From: Eimeria necatrix
Taxonomy: Eukaryota; Apicomplexa; Conoidasida; Eucoccidiorida; Eimeriidae
Direction of reading: 5' to 3'
Assembly (NCBI RefSeq): GCF_000499385.1
Contig: NW_013654657.1
Location: forward strand, 12,501 to 76,500
DNA length: 64,000 bases
Notes under the pieces: model-generated
What the model was told of the DNA's origin: nothing
Seen by the model: the letters and a program-made list of their open reading frames with translations, nothing else
The model's database searches: none
Part shown: positions 21,001 to 33,765 of the stretch, piece after piece
Position numbering within the stretch: the stretch's first letter is position 1
How the letters are laid out: each line of letters opens with the position of its first letter
Position numbers and translations under genes: made by a program

Positions 21001-24000
21001 GCACAGTCCTGGTCTGCTGGCTGCGCGCAGAACGCCGCGAAACAATAGCCCGAAACTCTCCTTCTTTCGCGTCAAATTTGCAACTATTAATTATTATTTA
21101 TTTATTTAAATCCCCTAAAAGAGATTTGCGGGACACTTGCGCTCCAGAGGCGGCCACGAGCCCTTCTTGTGCTGCATGCACCCTACGACGCTCGTCACAC
21201 TCTGAGGCAACAATTCCTGAATTTCTTGAATTTCGAAACTTCTCATTTAGCTGCACTGCAGTGGCCTTCTAGTTTATTTTTGAGCACTTTTATAAGTAAA
21301 GGGAACTTCCTTATGCGCAGCAACGGTCGAAATATGGGCGAAAGAGGAGTTCTTGAAATAAATCAATTACCACAAAAGGCTTGTCTCAGCTCACAGCATG
21401 TGTCTAGAAAGTGCAGCGCAGCTGTCTAGCCAACAGCAGCAGCAGCGGAGAAGCTCTTTGTGGTTTGCTGGTTGCTGTTAGCCGTGAGGTGTATCGACAG
21501 TCCCCACGAGTCACTCCACAAAAACGCAATTTTAAACAAACAGTTAAACTAAACAGCGGGCACTTTGAGGAGTCCCCTAAGTGCGGGACAGTGGCCTATG
21601 CAGAAGCAAAGAAATGCGCATTTACTAATTCGGAAGCCTTAGAAACTAAATCTGAAGCCTTAGACACTAAGGCTGGAGTCTTACTAGAGTTTGCCTGTTG
21701 GAGTTGGCAGCTGTCAGTCCAATCCGACGTTCCTCTGATGGCCTCAATCTTTTTTAAAACATTTTGCTGATAGAGTCAGTGTCAAAAGCAGCAGAAATTT
21801 GACCAAAGCTGCAGCACTGCAGCACCTGGGGGAGCGGTCTGCACGGGGGAGAACTTTGCTTGGCCCTGTGGGACAGCAGCAGAGCCTCACCGTGTCAAGA
21901 AGCAGCTCAGCTGCTGAATTAAATTCCTCACCAGCGCAGGAAACCGCAGCCAGACTTTTGCATAGTGTACCACAAGTCCCGCTGCAGATAGCAACGCATT
22001 TGCGTGCTGCAGCGGTTGTTGCTTCCGCGCATGCGGTGTGTGTCGCAGTTGCTGCTGCTGCTGCAGCAGCTGCCATTAATGTTGCACTTACCACTGCGGC
22101 TGAACTTACGTTCATTATGTGCTGCGGTTGCTGCAGCTCTTGCAGCCAAGCACTTCGCTGCTTCTGTTGCTGCAGTTGCTGCTGCTCTCGCGTTTGCTGT
22201 TTTGGTTGTAGTTGCTCTCAATGCTCTGGTTTTTGCTGCTACTGCCGCCCAATGTGTCTGCCGTGATGTTGTAGTTGCTCCTGTTGCTCCTGCATTTGCT
22301 GTTACTTGAGATGTTGCCTCTTCTGCTGCCCCGTGCTGCGTTTCTCGCTTGAACTGGTGGTTTAGTGATAGCCTAAGAGTCAATTGATTCTCTAACATAA
22401 GCGACGAATAAAATGTGGCGCCAATTGTCTAGAGGTATTATTATGCCTAGCTCTGCCCGACAGCAGATGGAATATTTTTGCCCGAGGTTCAGATATTACT
22501 GAGAAAGCCAATGTCTCGTGGCTCCTGCTTCAGGACCAGAAGTGTGCTGCGCAGCGACACAGCCACATGGAACCAAAAGAAGCCCAAAGACTTCAGGGTT
22601 CGGCATTTTAAAATGTGTAGATTGACGTAATAAATGCATCTCGTATACACAGAAACAGACTTAGTTAGCCTTAGTTCTCAGGCTATTGGGCCCGCTGTAC
22701 TCCGCATATACAGAAAAGAGCTGAGACTTGAAAGAAGCACTGTGGCTGCAGCTCCTCGCATGTCCACGCAGTGAAAAGGTAACAGTGGCTACGTTCAGCT
22801 CGGCTCCTACGTCTCTCTGCTGTTTCGCTGCGTCTGCTCATAATCCTCACTCCCAAATGTAGACATTATTGAGAAAAGAAATTCAATGAACATTCTTGTA
22901 AGTCCCCATTTCCTGAAGTGCATGTTCCTTCTCCCGTTGTTTCGTTGAGTGGGCGCGCGGCACACAGCAGCTTCAGGGCCTTTTGCCGGCGCCGCTCTCT
23001 GCCCCTAGCTGCAGAGCATGCCAGGAGTTAATCCACGAGGACTGATCCCTTTTTGTTTTTGATTATTTTTATTCGTTACGCGATTCTGCACATTCTGAAT
23101 TATACGACCCTGAAGGCTCGAACTGTGTCGCAGTGTACCACAGCGCTCTACAATATCTCTAGGGAACTGGAAACACAGGGAATTTGTGGGAGCTAGAGAA
23201 GCCTCAGTCTTCGTACATGCATTGAAGTTGATTTACTAGACGCACACTAGCAAAGCGAAGTTTTTCCACAAGCTTCCACGTCCTTGCATGGCCGGTGGAT
23301 TGTGGTCTTACAGATTATGGCCTACGAGTCTTTAAAGTTCGTTATGCTCGACAAATGAGATAGTACGTGGCCTGTAGAAAAGAGAATCATTGGGACCCCT
23401 CCTCTTCGTTCAATTTAGACATTGAAAAATGACAGTGTTGCCGTAAGAAGACCCCCTTAGGACCTGAAATAGTCAGGGCAAATTGCATGAAGGATATAAA
23501 CGGGGCTGCTTCGTATTATCACATAAGTTTTCGCTGGAGAACGCTGAAGATATTTGCAAGGCATTATAACCACAAAAAGCGCTAATATATTCTCCATAAA
23601 GTCTCTACAGTGCTTATAGTTCATTTGGCTGCTGCTGTTGATGCTTGCGAGAATATTTGACCCCGAGTTACTCTATTTCACGTAGGCTTACAGGAATACT
23701 TGAGTGTCAAAAGAAGTTTTTGTCGAGGATCTATCTCGGCATGCGACTACCTAGACTCCCTAGATTAAAAAAGCCCGGAGTATAGAACCAGTGGCTGTGG
23801 TGGCCTGTTTTGACTCTAAGATGGAAGCAGCAGCGTAGTAGATGCTAAAGGCAGTGTAGCGCGGCTTCAGAATGACTAAAGAGTACCGCTGGAGCCTCAA
23901 GAGCTTCGAGTTTATGTTCGATATATGAAAGGCCAGAGCCCTGTCGAAGCTACCCTACAAAAAGAGTAAAAGCAAAGAAGTTTAACAATTAATTATCAAA

Positions 24001-25346
24001 GAGAAAACACTATTGGAGCAGGTGACCCTTATGAATGTATGGTCTTGAGGCAACCTATAGAATACTGGAGTGTTGTTCAATGGACCCTGAGCCCACAAAC
24101 ATTGGGAAATGAGCGCTATCAGAATTCTCTGTGAGAAAACAAAACAGCCACTGTTGCTATCCCGCTGCGTGTTGACTTGAGAGCGAAAAGATCTAAATGT
24201 CTACAACAGAGCTGCACACTATTCTTTTTAGAATATTCACCCAAATGGCACTGAGGCCCAGGGAAAAGGCAAGCCGTCTCAGAGTCTCTGTATGGCACTA
24301 AAGTCCTGAGTTTATTGCCCTACCCTCTTCGAGATCTTGGCTGTGGCTACGCAAGAAAACAAGTTTTGGCCTTAACTTCTGAGGTAATGCATAGAGCTGC
24401 GAAACTCCTCAACAAACACACAACTGGGCCGGGGCTGCTAAGCCCCTGGGCCCCCCTGCGATCTCTTAGCACTTAAGAATGGGCACTGAGAGTGGGGGAG
24501 GCCGTTGGCTCTTTTAAAGTAATTCTTTCTTGCTATTCTGAAGCCCCACTGTCTTCAGTTCCGGGGCGGGGCAGAGCCTCTGAGCGAAGCCCAGTGCAAT
24601 ATTTAGGAGTACTAACTCAATATTGACTCTTTTAAATGGACTTATTGCTGTTAATGTGGCAAATGTGAAGCGCCAAACAATGGAAAGCTGGTCCGTTACC
24701 ACGGCCGGCCACAGCGCGCCGGGGGAGAGGATCTGTTGGCGAAAGTGAGGGAGGGCCAAACAATTCTTGAAAAATAAATGCGAATTAAAGTTAATAAGCA
24801 ATTAATCTGCAGCGTTTAGTGCAACTGTGCAGGGCAAGACTGCGAAAGCCGAAGTGCTGAAGACCGCAGGTGCTTCTTGCGTATGTTTCTGTGCCATAGT
24901 GGTTTCATTGTACGCGGCGCAGAGGGAAAGCAGGAGGCTGTTGTTTTGCATGGAGTGACCGCAAAAGAGTATTTTCGTTTCAGGAAAAATGCAAAGAAAA
25001 GGAGAAAGATTCAATTTGGCATCCGCGAGGAAGGCGAGTCGATGCCTCACCGGTGTTTCAGAGTATCGATGCCAGGCCGTATAGACACTTGAACGCGCAG
25101 TTTTTGTCGGCGACGAGGCGGTACGAGCAGTAAAATTGACTTCATTTATGTTTCTTCGTAAATATCATGGATTTTGGAGGTGGCTTTCTGGCGGAAATAG
25201 CGAGGAAACCGCAGCAGCTTCCCCAGGCGCTCGTTGCCGAGTGTGCACCGACTGATCGCCGCGCCCACGACTTCCCTCGGAATGCACCATCCCTGAGTTT
25301 TTTTTTAACTTAATTTCGCATTTCGGGCTGTAGAACTCTTGGGCTG
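21001..25346. other. R-to-P transition, no supported gene
   Basis: About 21.0-22.35 kb keeps scattered CTG/GCA triplets (notably 22003-22300) with repeat-driven open frames. From about 22.4 kb triplet runs and heptamers stop, and 22.4-24.5 kb has no open frame of note on either strand, so it is probably non-coding. Short frames at 24.5-25.1 kb overlap on both strands and show no family signature. Confidence 0.6.
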
Positions 25347-26636
25347 ATGGTGCGGGCTGCGAGGCGAAGGCGGAGGAGAAGAGCCGTGGCTCCCGCGCTG
25401 CTGTGGGTTCTGGGCTGCGTTTGCAATTTGGCTTTCCCGCGACTCTGCGTGGCTGCTGCGGACTTGCCCGAGACCAACACTCTGGAGCATTTGTTTATCC
25501 CCACGGACTCAGCAGCAGCAACAGCAGCAGAAACGGCGGACATCTTTACTTTCCAGAACGAATTCGACGAAGAGCCCGCGCTCTTTCCCCGCGATCCCGC
25601 CGCTGCCCCCGCGGCCGCAGCGCTGCCGGGGGGCCGGGCTGCTGCTGCTGCTCTTGCGGGCCGCTCCGGCGCTGCAGCAGCAGCAGCAGGCGCTCCCGTG
25701 TCTGCTGCTGCTGCAGCAGGCGCCGGGCGGCGGGCCCGGGGCTTCTCCCGGCCCCGCGGGCGCTCGCGGCGGAGTCTGTCTCTGGGGCTGCTGGCTTGTC
25801 TCGCGTTGGCGGTGTCGGCAGCAGCATTTGGGCGGTCCCCGCTGCTGCTGCTGCAGCAGCAGCAGCAGCAGCAGCAGGCGTGGGAAAGGCGCGACGCAGC
25901 TCTTGCTGCAGCCCTCGGCCGCCTCGAAGCCCTCCGAGCCCTCGAGCCCGTAGTGAGCAGCCTGGCAGCAGCCGTGGACAGCCCGGAGGCGCAGCAGCTG
26001 CTGCTGCTGTACCAGCAGCAAGTGGAGGCGCCTGCTGCAGCAGCAGCAGCGGGGGAAGCAGCAGCAGCGCCGGAACTGGCCGCCGCTGCAGCAGAAGCAG
26101 CAGCAGAAGAGGCCCTCAGCCTGCTGCGGCTGCTGCACGACGCAGCCGTGCAAGAAGCCAGCCTGCTGGAGGCCAGCCAGCGGGAATTCCATGGCTGCTT
26201 TTTGGAAACTTGGGAAGAAAAAATAATTGAACAAGTAGCAGCAAATCAACAAGCTGAAGCAGAGACAGGGCCTTTTGTGCAGACTCTGAAGTCCCTGCAG
26301 GAGAGCGAGCAGCAGCTGCAGCGGCAGTTCCAGCTGGCGCGGCAGCAGCTGCTGCAGCAGCAGGAGTTCGGCGACGAGCAGCAGTGGCCGCTGCTGGCCG
26401 CAGCAGCAGCAGACCTCGCCTGCATGAAGCGCGCTGCTGCAGCGCGGGCCGAAGCAGCAGCAGCAGCAGCAGAAGTCAAACGCAACATCACAGAGACTGT
26501 GCGGGCGCTGCTGGCAGCCAGGAGGGACAAGTTCGCAAGACAAGCTGAGGGGGACTTGGACTTGCTGGACGGGTACATGCACTTGCTGCAGCAGCAGCAG
26601 CTGCTGCAGCGGGAGGGCGAGCCCCGCGGCGCCCCC

Positions 26637-26671
<35 letters not shown>

Positions 26672-27036
26672 GGGCCCCGAGGAGCGGGAGCTGGCCCTGG
26701 AAAAGGCCCAGGACTTGTTCTTGAATGCCTCGCAGCTGCTGACTCTGCACGAAAGGTCTCTGGCGGATTTGGGGGTTGCGGGGAACTTGGGGCGGCTGCT
26801 GGAGCTAGCCACGCTAGCTGCAGCACAAGAGCCAGTGATAGCTAGCTACTTAGACGAGTGCTGGGGCAGTTTGCTGCAGCTGCCAGCCCCCTGCGAGGCC
26901 CTCGAAGCAGCAAAGCTGCAGCGGCTAGCCATAGCAGCTAGCCGTGTGGGGCTGCGCAGCGCGCCTTACAAGGCCCAGGTGCGCAGCATATTGGCGGAGG
27001 CCAAGGGCAACGCAGCGCCGCTGCGGCGGGGCTGCT

Positions 27037-27072
<36 letters not shown>

Positions 27073-27545
27073 GGGGGGGGCTCTTGAGCCGCGAGGTGAC
27101 CCTGGGGGCCCTGGAGGACCTGCTGCTGCGGGTCGACGACGCAGAGGCCCTCATAGGGGCCCTCGAAGTGGGGCTTGCTGCTGCTGCTGAGAGGGGGGGC
27201 CCCGGGCAGCAAATTCTTAAGGATTTGGAACACAGCAAAAAGGCCCTGGGCGCGCTCATAGAAGCCAGCCACAGCCTGGCGAGGCAAATTGCCCGCCAGA
27301 GGCTCACTGGGCTTCTGGAGCAGCAAGTCGAAGACATAGACTCCCGCGTGCATGCAGCCAGCTTGCTGCTGCAGCAAAGTGCTGCTGCGCTGCAGCTGCA
27401 TGCGCAGTACCTCCGCGCCCGCAAGGAGCTGCAGCTCGCCAAAACCCTCTGGGACGCAGCAGCAGCAGCAGCAGCAATGCGCTCGCTCGCCGACACCATC
27501 GAGTTCGAGGCTTACAAGCTCCAAAGGGGGGGGCTTTCCACTTAA
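25347..27545 (+). CDS. Paralogue A of a predicted secreted/membrane helical family
   Basis: A single long frame of 732 residues from ATG. Visible layout: Arg-rich start followed by a hydrophobic signal-like segment (about 13-38), an acidic and Ala-rich region, a second hydrophobic segment (about 143-162, likely membrane-spanning), then a long Ala/Gln/Leu-rich, helix-prone body with several homopolymer runs. Conserved family blocks shared with the proteins at 29958-31991 and 41450-43453 include LEPVVSSLAAAVDSPEAQQL and ETGPFVQTLKSLQESEQQLQ. The frame ends shortly after a run of eight G, just as similarity to the other members' C-termini begins. A frame displaced by one base continues after the run and contains GLEEAVRAGKRLL, resembling their last helix; so the 3' end may be frameshifted or spliced. 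Function unknown. Confidence 0.75.
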
Positions 27546-29957
27546 CTTTAATTCAATTCCAATTCTAATTCCAATTCTAACTCCAACTCCAATTATTATT
27601 CCAATCCAACTCGCAAACTCCAACGAAGCCACTCTCCCGGGACAACAGGGCTTGCCAGGGCTTTTGCACGGTGGGCGCGGCCTGCTGTTTTGCCAGCAAC
27701 AGGAGCGGCGACCTGCAGCCGCAGCAGCAGCAGCAGCAGCAGCAGCGGCAGCAGCAGCAGCAGCAGCAGCGGGACTTGAAGAAGCCGTCAGAGCCGGCAA
27801 ACGCCTGCTGCCTGGGCGGCACGCAATTGTCACCTTTCATCTCGGCTACAGATCAGCTGCTTCCTTCCGTTTTTTGGTTTGCTGCTCCTTCTTTGTGCTG
27901 CTAAGACTTGCTGCTTTTCTGTTTCTGGCTCTTTGCTGCACTTCTTTCGGACTCTTCTTGCTTCGCAAGGGCCCCTTGACTGTGCCGTTCCCCGAGCCTC
28001 GCCAGGGGCCCCCCGGCTTCAGCTATTTGGAAGCTGGAGGGGCCCCTGCGAAGCGTGCAAGTGTGATATAGGCTGTATGGACAGACAGTGCAGACGTCTG
28101 CTGCAGCAGCTGCAGCAGCTGCAGCAGCAGCAACTGCAGCGTCAGCAGCAGCTGGCTGTTGATGTGAGCTGTTATCTGCGCACTCCTAAATAGGACATGC
28201 TGGCGGCACCTGCTCGGCGCTCAGTCCCAGAAACTCTACCAGCCCAAACTCTGGATCTTTTCAGATTTAGAGCTTGTTTCCTAATCCATTTGGACTCCCC
28301 ACCCCGCAGCCACTGCCACGCAGTTTAGATCGCGCTTTCCGTCTTTTTTGCATCCTAATTTTGTTGAATGGCATTAAGTAGAGGAGCAGTTTGCCACTAA
28401 GTGCTGAGATCACTGCGGGGCCGCTGCCTCGTTGGCTCAGGAATGCATGCGCTGCGGCTCAGAGGTGCTTCTTCAACAGAACTGTTCAAGTTCAGCTTTC
28501 TAGATGCGTCGCCGTTTGTTTATTTGCAATTCAAAAGTATAAAATAAAAGAAAATACACCCCTAATTCTTCAACAGTTGTGGCGAAAGCTGCTACTAACT
28601 AGCCTGCGAGCTGGAGGTCTTGTATTGCACAAACTGGAAATTGGGCCGGAGGTCTGAAACGCATGCAGACACAAACACTGCTAAGGGCAAAAGCTGCACT
28701 GGGAAGGCCATTAAAGGGACGATATTAAAGACATCCGTCTGTGCTTTCTCTTGTTTTACACTTTTGAAGTGCAAATAATCAAACGGCGACGCATCTAGAA
28801 AGCTAAACTTGAATAGTTCCGTTGAACAAGCACCTCTGATCCGCAGTGCATGCATAGAAGATATTAAAGACATCTGTCACAAGAAAGCAGAACTGAGAGA
28901 TTCCTCTGAGAGGAAAACAAGTACTTGTCGCTAGCCAAAGCACATATGCCTATCCATAAGTCCCTAAGTAGAATTGTCAATCTGGATTGCTGCTGCTGCG
29001 CTGCTGCAGGTGCAGAAACTTGAAAATCGGAAAGCTGCAGCAGCCAGTGCTCCACTCGCTGCTCGGGCGGCCTCAACAGACTTCCCTTATTTTTGAATTT
29101 CTAGAAGAACCGAAATCAGCGGGTCAGCTGAAAGCTCTTTACAGGTGACAGGCGGAAGCCACAAGTACAGCAGTAACTTCACAAAGTTACCAAGTGGGCT
29201 TAAAAGTCTCTAAGTAACAAGCAGTCGGCGAGGCTATTGCGCGGTGATGTATCTTTCTATTCGAAATGAACTGGAAAGCATTACTTGGCTCTGGTGATTG
29301 GCTTCTTAGCCTCAGGAAAGCTCGCATGCAAGTACATGTGATTTCCATTCCACTGAGACTCCTTTTTTCGCATTCTTGCGACCATCTACACTTTTATTTG
29401 TCTATTTGAAGTGCTTTTAACCCCTTCGAGCTACTTCTTTTGTGAACATCTGCAAGCTGCTTGGCAAGAAACACTGAGTGGCGGTCAATGCAAAACGAAA
29501 TGAGACGAGCTCATAGCGGCCAAGTCCAGCCGCTGAAACTTCCGAGAGCCTTCTAGCGTCTGGGCTACGCGGAAGGCTGTCGAGCGCCGCATGCACTAAG
29601 TGAGGAAGCTGCAGCACTGCGAGAAAGCTCTCAAGCCCTGCATGCATGCAGGAAGGAAGCAGCACGGAATCTGAAGACCAGCAAACGCTGGGGCTTGCGC
29701 TCTAGAGGAAAGCCATTTCCCAAGTTTCATCTTTGAACAAAAAGACACCAATTACTTTAGCTGCGCCTCCCCGTTCCTCTTCGCGCAAGGGGGCACAGCC
29801 TGCCTGAGTGCGCGGGCATGCACTCGAGTTGCACAGCAACTGAGACGAAGTAGTGCAATTAAAGGAGCGAATGAAGAGAATAATGGAATTAAAGAAGAGA
29901 ATTGAAGAGAAGAATGCAACTAAAGAAGAAATGGAAACGGAACTCCAGCGAAGGAGC
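27546..29957. other. Convergent intergenic region with CAG runs and a large inverted repeat
   Basis: The genes on either side are tail to tail. A CAG run (about 27722-27770) precedes a segment that may hold the C-terminal codons of paralogue A. CAG runs recur near 28100-28155. The 28441-28858 inverted repeat is listed separately. No other gene is supported; short frames on both strands overlap. Confidence 0.55.
28441..28858. repeat. Large imperfect inverted repeat, arms ~115 bp
   Basis: The segment 28441-28555 reappears, reverse-complemented and with scattered mismatches, at about 28742-28858. Shared landmarks are CTTTCTAGATGCGTCGCCGT on the left and its complement on the right, plus GCATGC-containing ends. 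About 190 bp separates the arms. Short open frames read across it on both strands are the same DNA in opposite senses, so they are unlikely to be genes. A transcript would fold into a long hairpin. Confidence 0.85.
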
Positions 29958-30493
29958 TCACGGCTCGCCCTTCGCCTGCTCCGACTGCAGCTTTTCGCAG
30001 TCCTTCCTGCGGCGCTGCGCCAGAGTGTCGCGCATGGAAGCCGCAGCGAAGCGCGCTGCGGAAACGAGGTCTTCTGCGTCTACGACGGACTCTGCGCTGC
30101 CGAGCATTTCCATCATTTCTTTGAACTGTTTGTGATCTCCTTGCATGTATTCAGCTTCCCGGGAGTCGGGATCGAAGGCGTGAGCGGCGTAGTAAGCTGC
30201 TGCTGCTGCCAAGTGCTGCGCGTCCTTGTCCAGCGCCCTCACCAGCTCCCCCTCCAGCAGCAGCAGCTGCGCCTCTTCTTTTTTCCGCGCCAACTCCACG
30301 GAAAGCTCTGCCAGCCGCTGCAGACTGTTCAGTGCAGCCTCTGGCCTTTGCACTGAGGGCAGCGCCTGCATGAGGCTTTCAGTTTGCTGCAGCGAGCTTT
30401 CCATTTGGCTCGAGATTTCCCCCAGCCTGCTCATCAGTGCTGCGGAAATCGAGGAACCCACGTGCTGCAGCTTGCTCTTGAACCCGCCCCCGC

Positions 30494-30543
<50 letters not shown>

Positions 30544-30648
30544 AGGCGTTGGATGCTGTCGCGTGCGCCTTCGAGGGCGCTGCGCACGGCCGCGGCGCCG
30601 GCGAGGATGTTCTGGTGGTGGCGCTGCGCCTCCGCTGCAATGGACCTT

Positions 30649-30704
<56 letters not shown>

Positions 30705-31991
30705 GATTCGGGCTGGAAGCGGGGGCAGCAACTGGGCCTCGTTCTTCAGGTTTCCAAGAAGGCTGCGGGCCCGTTCTGCTGCTGCTTCCAGCTGCTCACT
30801 GGCGAGCGAAATCTCCTTCATTGTGGCGCTGCTGCGGACTTGTTCGACGTCGGCGCGCAGCTGCTTCAGCAGCGCCTCGAGCTCTGCGGAAATTTCCTCC
30901 ATGCGCTGGAAAGCAGGTTTTGCTGCAGCAGCAGGTTTTGCTGCAGCAGCAGGTTTTGCTGCTGCTGCTTCCTGGGCCAGCTGCTTGGTGATGTTCAGCA
31001 GCCGCAGCTCCGCCTCCACCTGCTGCAGCACCTCCTCCCCCCGCCGCAGCTTCACGATCCGCATGCTGTCGTAAGCCCGGTCTCGAACTGGAACCGCCAG
31101 AGCTTGCAAATGCTCCAAAGACCCCACAATGTGCGACAGCAACTCGAGATCAGCAGCAGCAGCAGCGAGGGCGGGTGCGTCGGCCTCGGTGCGGAACTTC
31201 TGAGCTGTCTGTACACCGTGGCTCACCTCCGCGAAACTCGACTGCAGCTGCGCCGCCGCCTCCCCCAGCGAGCGATGCAGCTTCAGGAAAGTGAGCGCTG
31301 CGTCATTGCCTTCGAGTTCGTCTGCCACGTCGATCACTTCGAGTTCTTTTCCGGAGTTCTGGGGGGGCGGCTCGCGCACCTCGAGCTCGGGGAAGGAGCC
31401 CTGCTGCTGCTCCTGCTGCTGCGCGAGAGCAGCAGCGCGAGCCACTGCGAGGCTTTGCAAGCTGCTCAGCGCAGATAACAGGATTTCCGCTCCAGCTTCC
31501 AACTCTTTCGGATGCACAGTCACTCCTGGCTGCGGCACGAGGGCCTCGGCGACCTGCAGCAGCTCCTTCGCCTCTTCCGTGCCCAGCGCTGCGGCCAAAC
31601 GCGCTGCTGCGGGCAGCACCTGCTGCATCGCCTCCACGCGCCGCTGCTGCTGCTGATCTCCAGCCCCCCCCGCAGACTCAGCTTCTCCGTAAGCTGCTGC
31701 GTCGGAACTCGGCAAAGTCGGGGCTAGAAACTTGCTGTCTTCCGGCGGGACCTGGGGTGTATCGCTTGCGAACGCGCCGCGGGTGAACACCAAAGTGACC
31801 ATGGACACGAACAAGAGCCGCGACAGCCCCAGACGCCGCTGCAAAGTGTACCTTAAAGCGGAACCCGCACAGCAAAGAACATTTTGCGGATTTGCTGCGG
31901 CTTTCCTGTGCAAAGATCTGCCGCGGGCGGCCTGTCCTGCGCGCCCTGCGGCGGCCTCGGCTGCAGTCGTGGCTCGAGTCGGTGCCGGCAT
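29958..31991 (-). CDS. Paralogue B of the predicted secreted/membrane helical family
   Basis: A single frame of 677 residues from the ATG at 31991. A hydrophobic segment at about residues 53-75 (LGLSRLLFVSMVTLVFTRGA) looks like a signal or anchor preceded by a basic stretch. Family blocks: VLPAAARLAAALGTEEAKEL (about 125-145), ELEGNDAALTFLKLHRSLGE, and a C-terminal block with DAEDLVSAARFAAASMRD. Poly-Ser runs (two, over 15 residues each) and AAAKPAAAAKPA repeats lie between conserved blocks, consistent with triplet expansion in linkers. Unlike paralogues A and C it lacks a second hydrophobic segment before the first conserved block, so an upstream exon may be missing. Function unknown; probably exported or membrane-associated. 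Confidence 0.75.
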
Positions 31992-33412
31992 CTCTGTGGG
32001 CTCCTTCCACTTTTGCAGATCCCTGAGAACCTCTGGGAAAATCTGAAAAGCTATTTGTAGCCCGATGGGAATGACCTATGGGGGATGAGGCGGAGGCGCT
32101 GGACGAGGCCGCCGCTACCTTGGGGTGGTTGGTTGGAACAAAAAGACCACAACACCTAGACACTGTGGACTGCCTGCACAAACTTAGCAGGGATGGAGGT
32201 AAAAAGTCAAAAAAAAAACCGAGGCCAGAGGCAAATTTATATTAAAGCAAAGTTCTCGAAACAGAATTAGAAATAAGAAAACGACGCCGAGACAACTTCG
32301 GTCTCAACCTGAGACGCCACGAGCGGTCTGGCGGGGAGTCTTTCACAAGCTACGCATCAAAACGAAAATTAATGTTTGCCAAAGCACCAATTCAGCCATT
32401 AGTTTTTCACTCCTGTAATTAAAGTGAAGAACGCTGAGGCTTGCCAGCGATCTTAGCCACCAGTGAGAGCAGCTGCGGAGGCGCAAGGACCGCCAGGGGG
32501 GCGCCCCCCTCCTTGCACACAGACGCGCCGCAAACAGGTACAAAAAGAATGTGCGTTTTAACACATGTTTACGTGAGACAGAATTCTAATTTTGTTTTCT
32601 GCGAAATCCAAATTCTAGGTAGCGTAATTCGGCAAGCTGTGGTTCTCCTGGTGGTTTGTCCGGGCCACACGAAGCTGGTTGGCTTGTTGAATGCACTGCG
32701 CGCTGCATTTCTACTTGCAAATTGCACCCATTTCTACTGCAATTTGATCATATTGTATTAATTTTCAAAATCTTGGCTCTTCTCCATCAAGATCGCTGCT
32801 TCTTGCCCTGTCGCTTTCTCTGGGACAGCGCTGGCGGCTAAGCTGTGTCGTCACCGCCAGCACACCCCCGTGGAATAGTGCTAGTTGAATTATTCAGAAT
32901 TCTTGAAAGGCTCCAATGACTGCAAAACTTTTGGATAAGTTTCTTTGTCCATATCAGCATATTTCTCCGGGCCTTCTTGCCGTTCCTTAGGGGCAACTAA
33001 ACGTTGGCACACCTTGAAGATTGGCTTGCTCTGCTTGGTATGGGGGGGCGGTTTAGCCTTCTTTTGCCCAGATTACTATCTGAAGCCATTACAAAGCATG
33101 TTACTGTAGTTTTAGGCTGTAGATGAAGAATTCACAAGCGGCTAAACTCCAGCACGTGGGCAACGAAGCATACGAACACAGGAGAATCCTTTAGGAAAAC
33201 CGGGCCGACCAGAAAAAGAGTCAAGACTGGCCAGCCAGGCAAAGTTAAGTAAAGGCTGAAGGACAACGAGGTAGTTGGGCCTCGTTGTGGAGAGTCTGTA
33301 AAACCTTTTGTTTCCGATTGTTGCATATTCAGCTTTCCTCAAAGAAGATCCATTGGTGCCTCTCTAGCTGCTCCGCGGTGACCGGTCCACAGGGATGCCC
33401 GAAAGACAACAT
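31992..33412. other. Non-coding stretch upstream of paralogue B
   Basis: Contains a run of nine A near 32210 and otherwise ordinary sequence. Short frames occur on both strands without splice-consistent or family evidence. The promoter of paralogue B should lie at its left end. Confidence 0.5.
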
Positions 33413-33765
33413 TTAAACGGATTCCTTTTGAACAAGATTGTAGTAGTCCTCCAAAACAGCATTGTAGCAAAAGGTTGGGAGGTCCTTCAGCTCCCTCACG
33501 CAATCGCCTTCACAGCCTTCCGCGAAGCTGCACTGCCTCCGAAGAAAGGGTAATTGTAACAAGAAAAGACTTGCTATTCCCTGCAGTGAAGACTTTCTCG
33601 GAGTCGCGAATATCCTAGTCATCCCTTATATTAACAGTAAACAGAGGTGAACTTCCCAGTCCACGAGGATTACCCACAGCTCTTGATCAACTGGCTTTTT
33701 CGAGAAGAATCCCTTTGAGTTGCGCACGAATGCTTGAGTCTTGTAGCGACAAAGGTTGTGCAGTG
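33413..33765 (-). CDS. Terminal two exons of an unidentified cysteine-containing protein
   Basis: Exon 33765-33674 follows ACAATAG and ends at CTGTGG|GTAATC; exon 33532-33413 follows GGAGGCAG and ends in TAA. Phases match. The pieces read LHNLCRYKTQAFVRNSKGFF, SKKPVDQELW, then CSFAEGCEGDCVRELKDLPT and FCYNAVLEDYYNLVQKESV. The cysteine spacing suggests a disulphide-bonded, possibly secreted protein, but that is inference. Upstream exons were not found with confidence; candidates lie in 33950-34280 on the same strand. Confidence 0.35.

Noticed and set aside
28391..28873. Two hypothetical proteins on opposite strands
   Set aside because: Both lie across the arms of the inverted repeat and read the same DNA in opposite senses.
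33413..33765. Eimeria SAG-type surface antigen
   Set aside because: The cysteines and a KPVDQELW segment loosely recall SAG C-termini, but no signal peptide, anchor or full cysteine pattern is visible.
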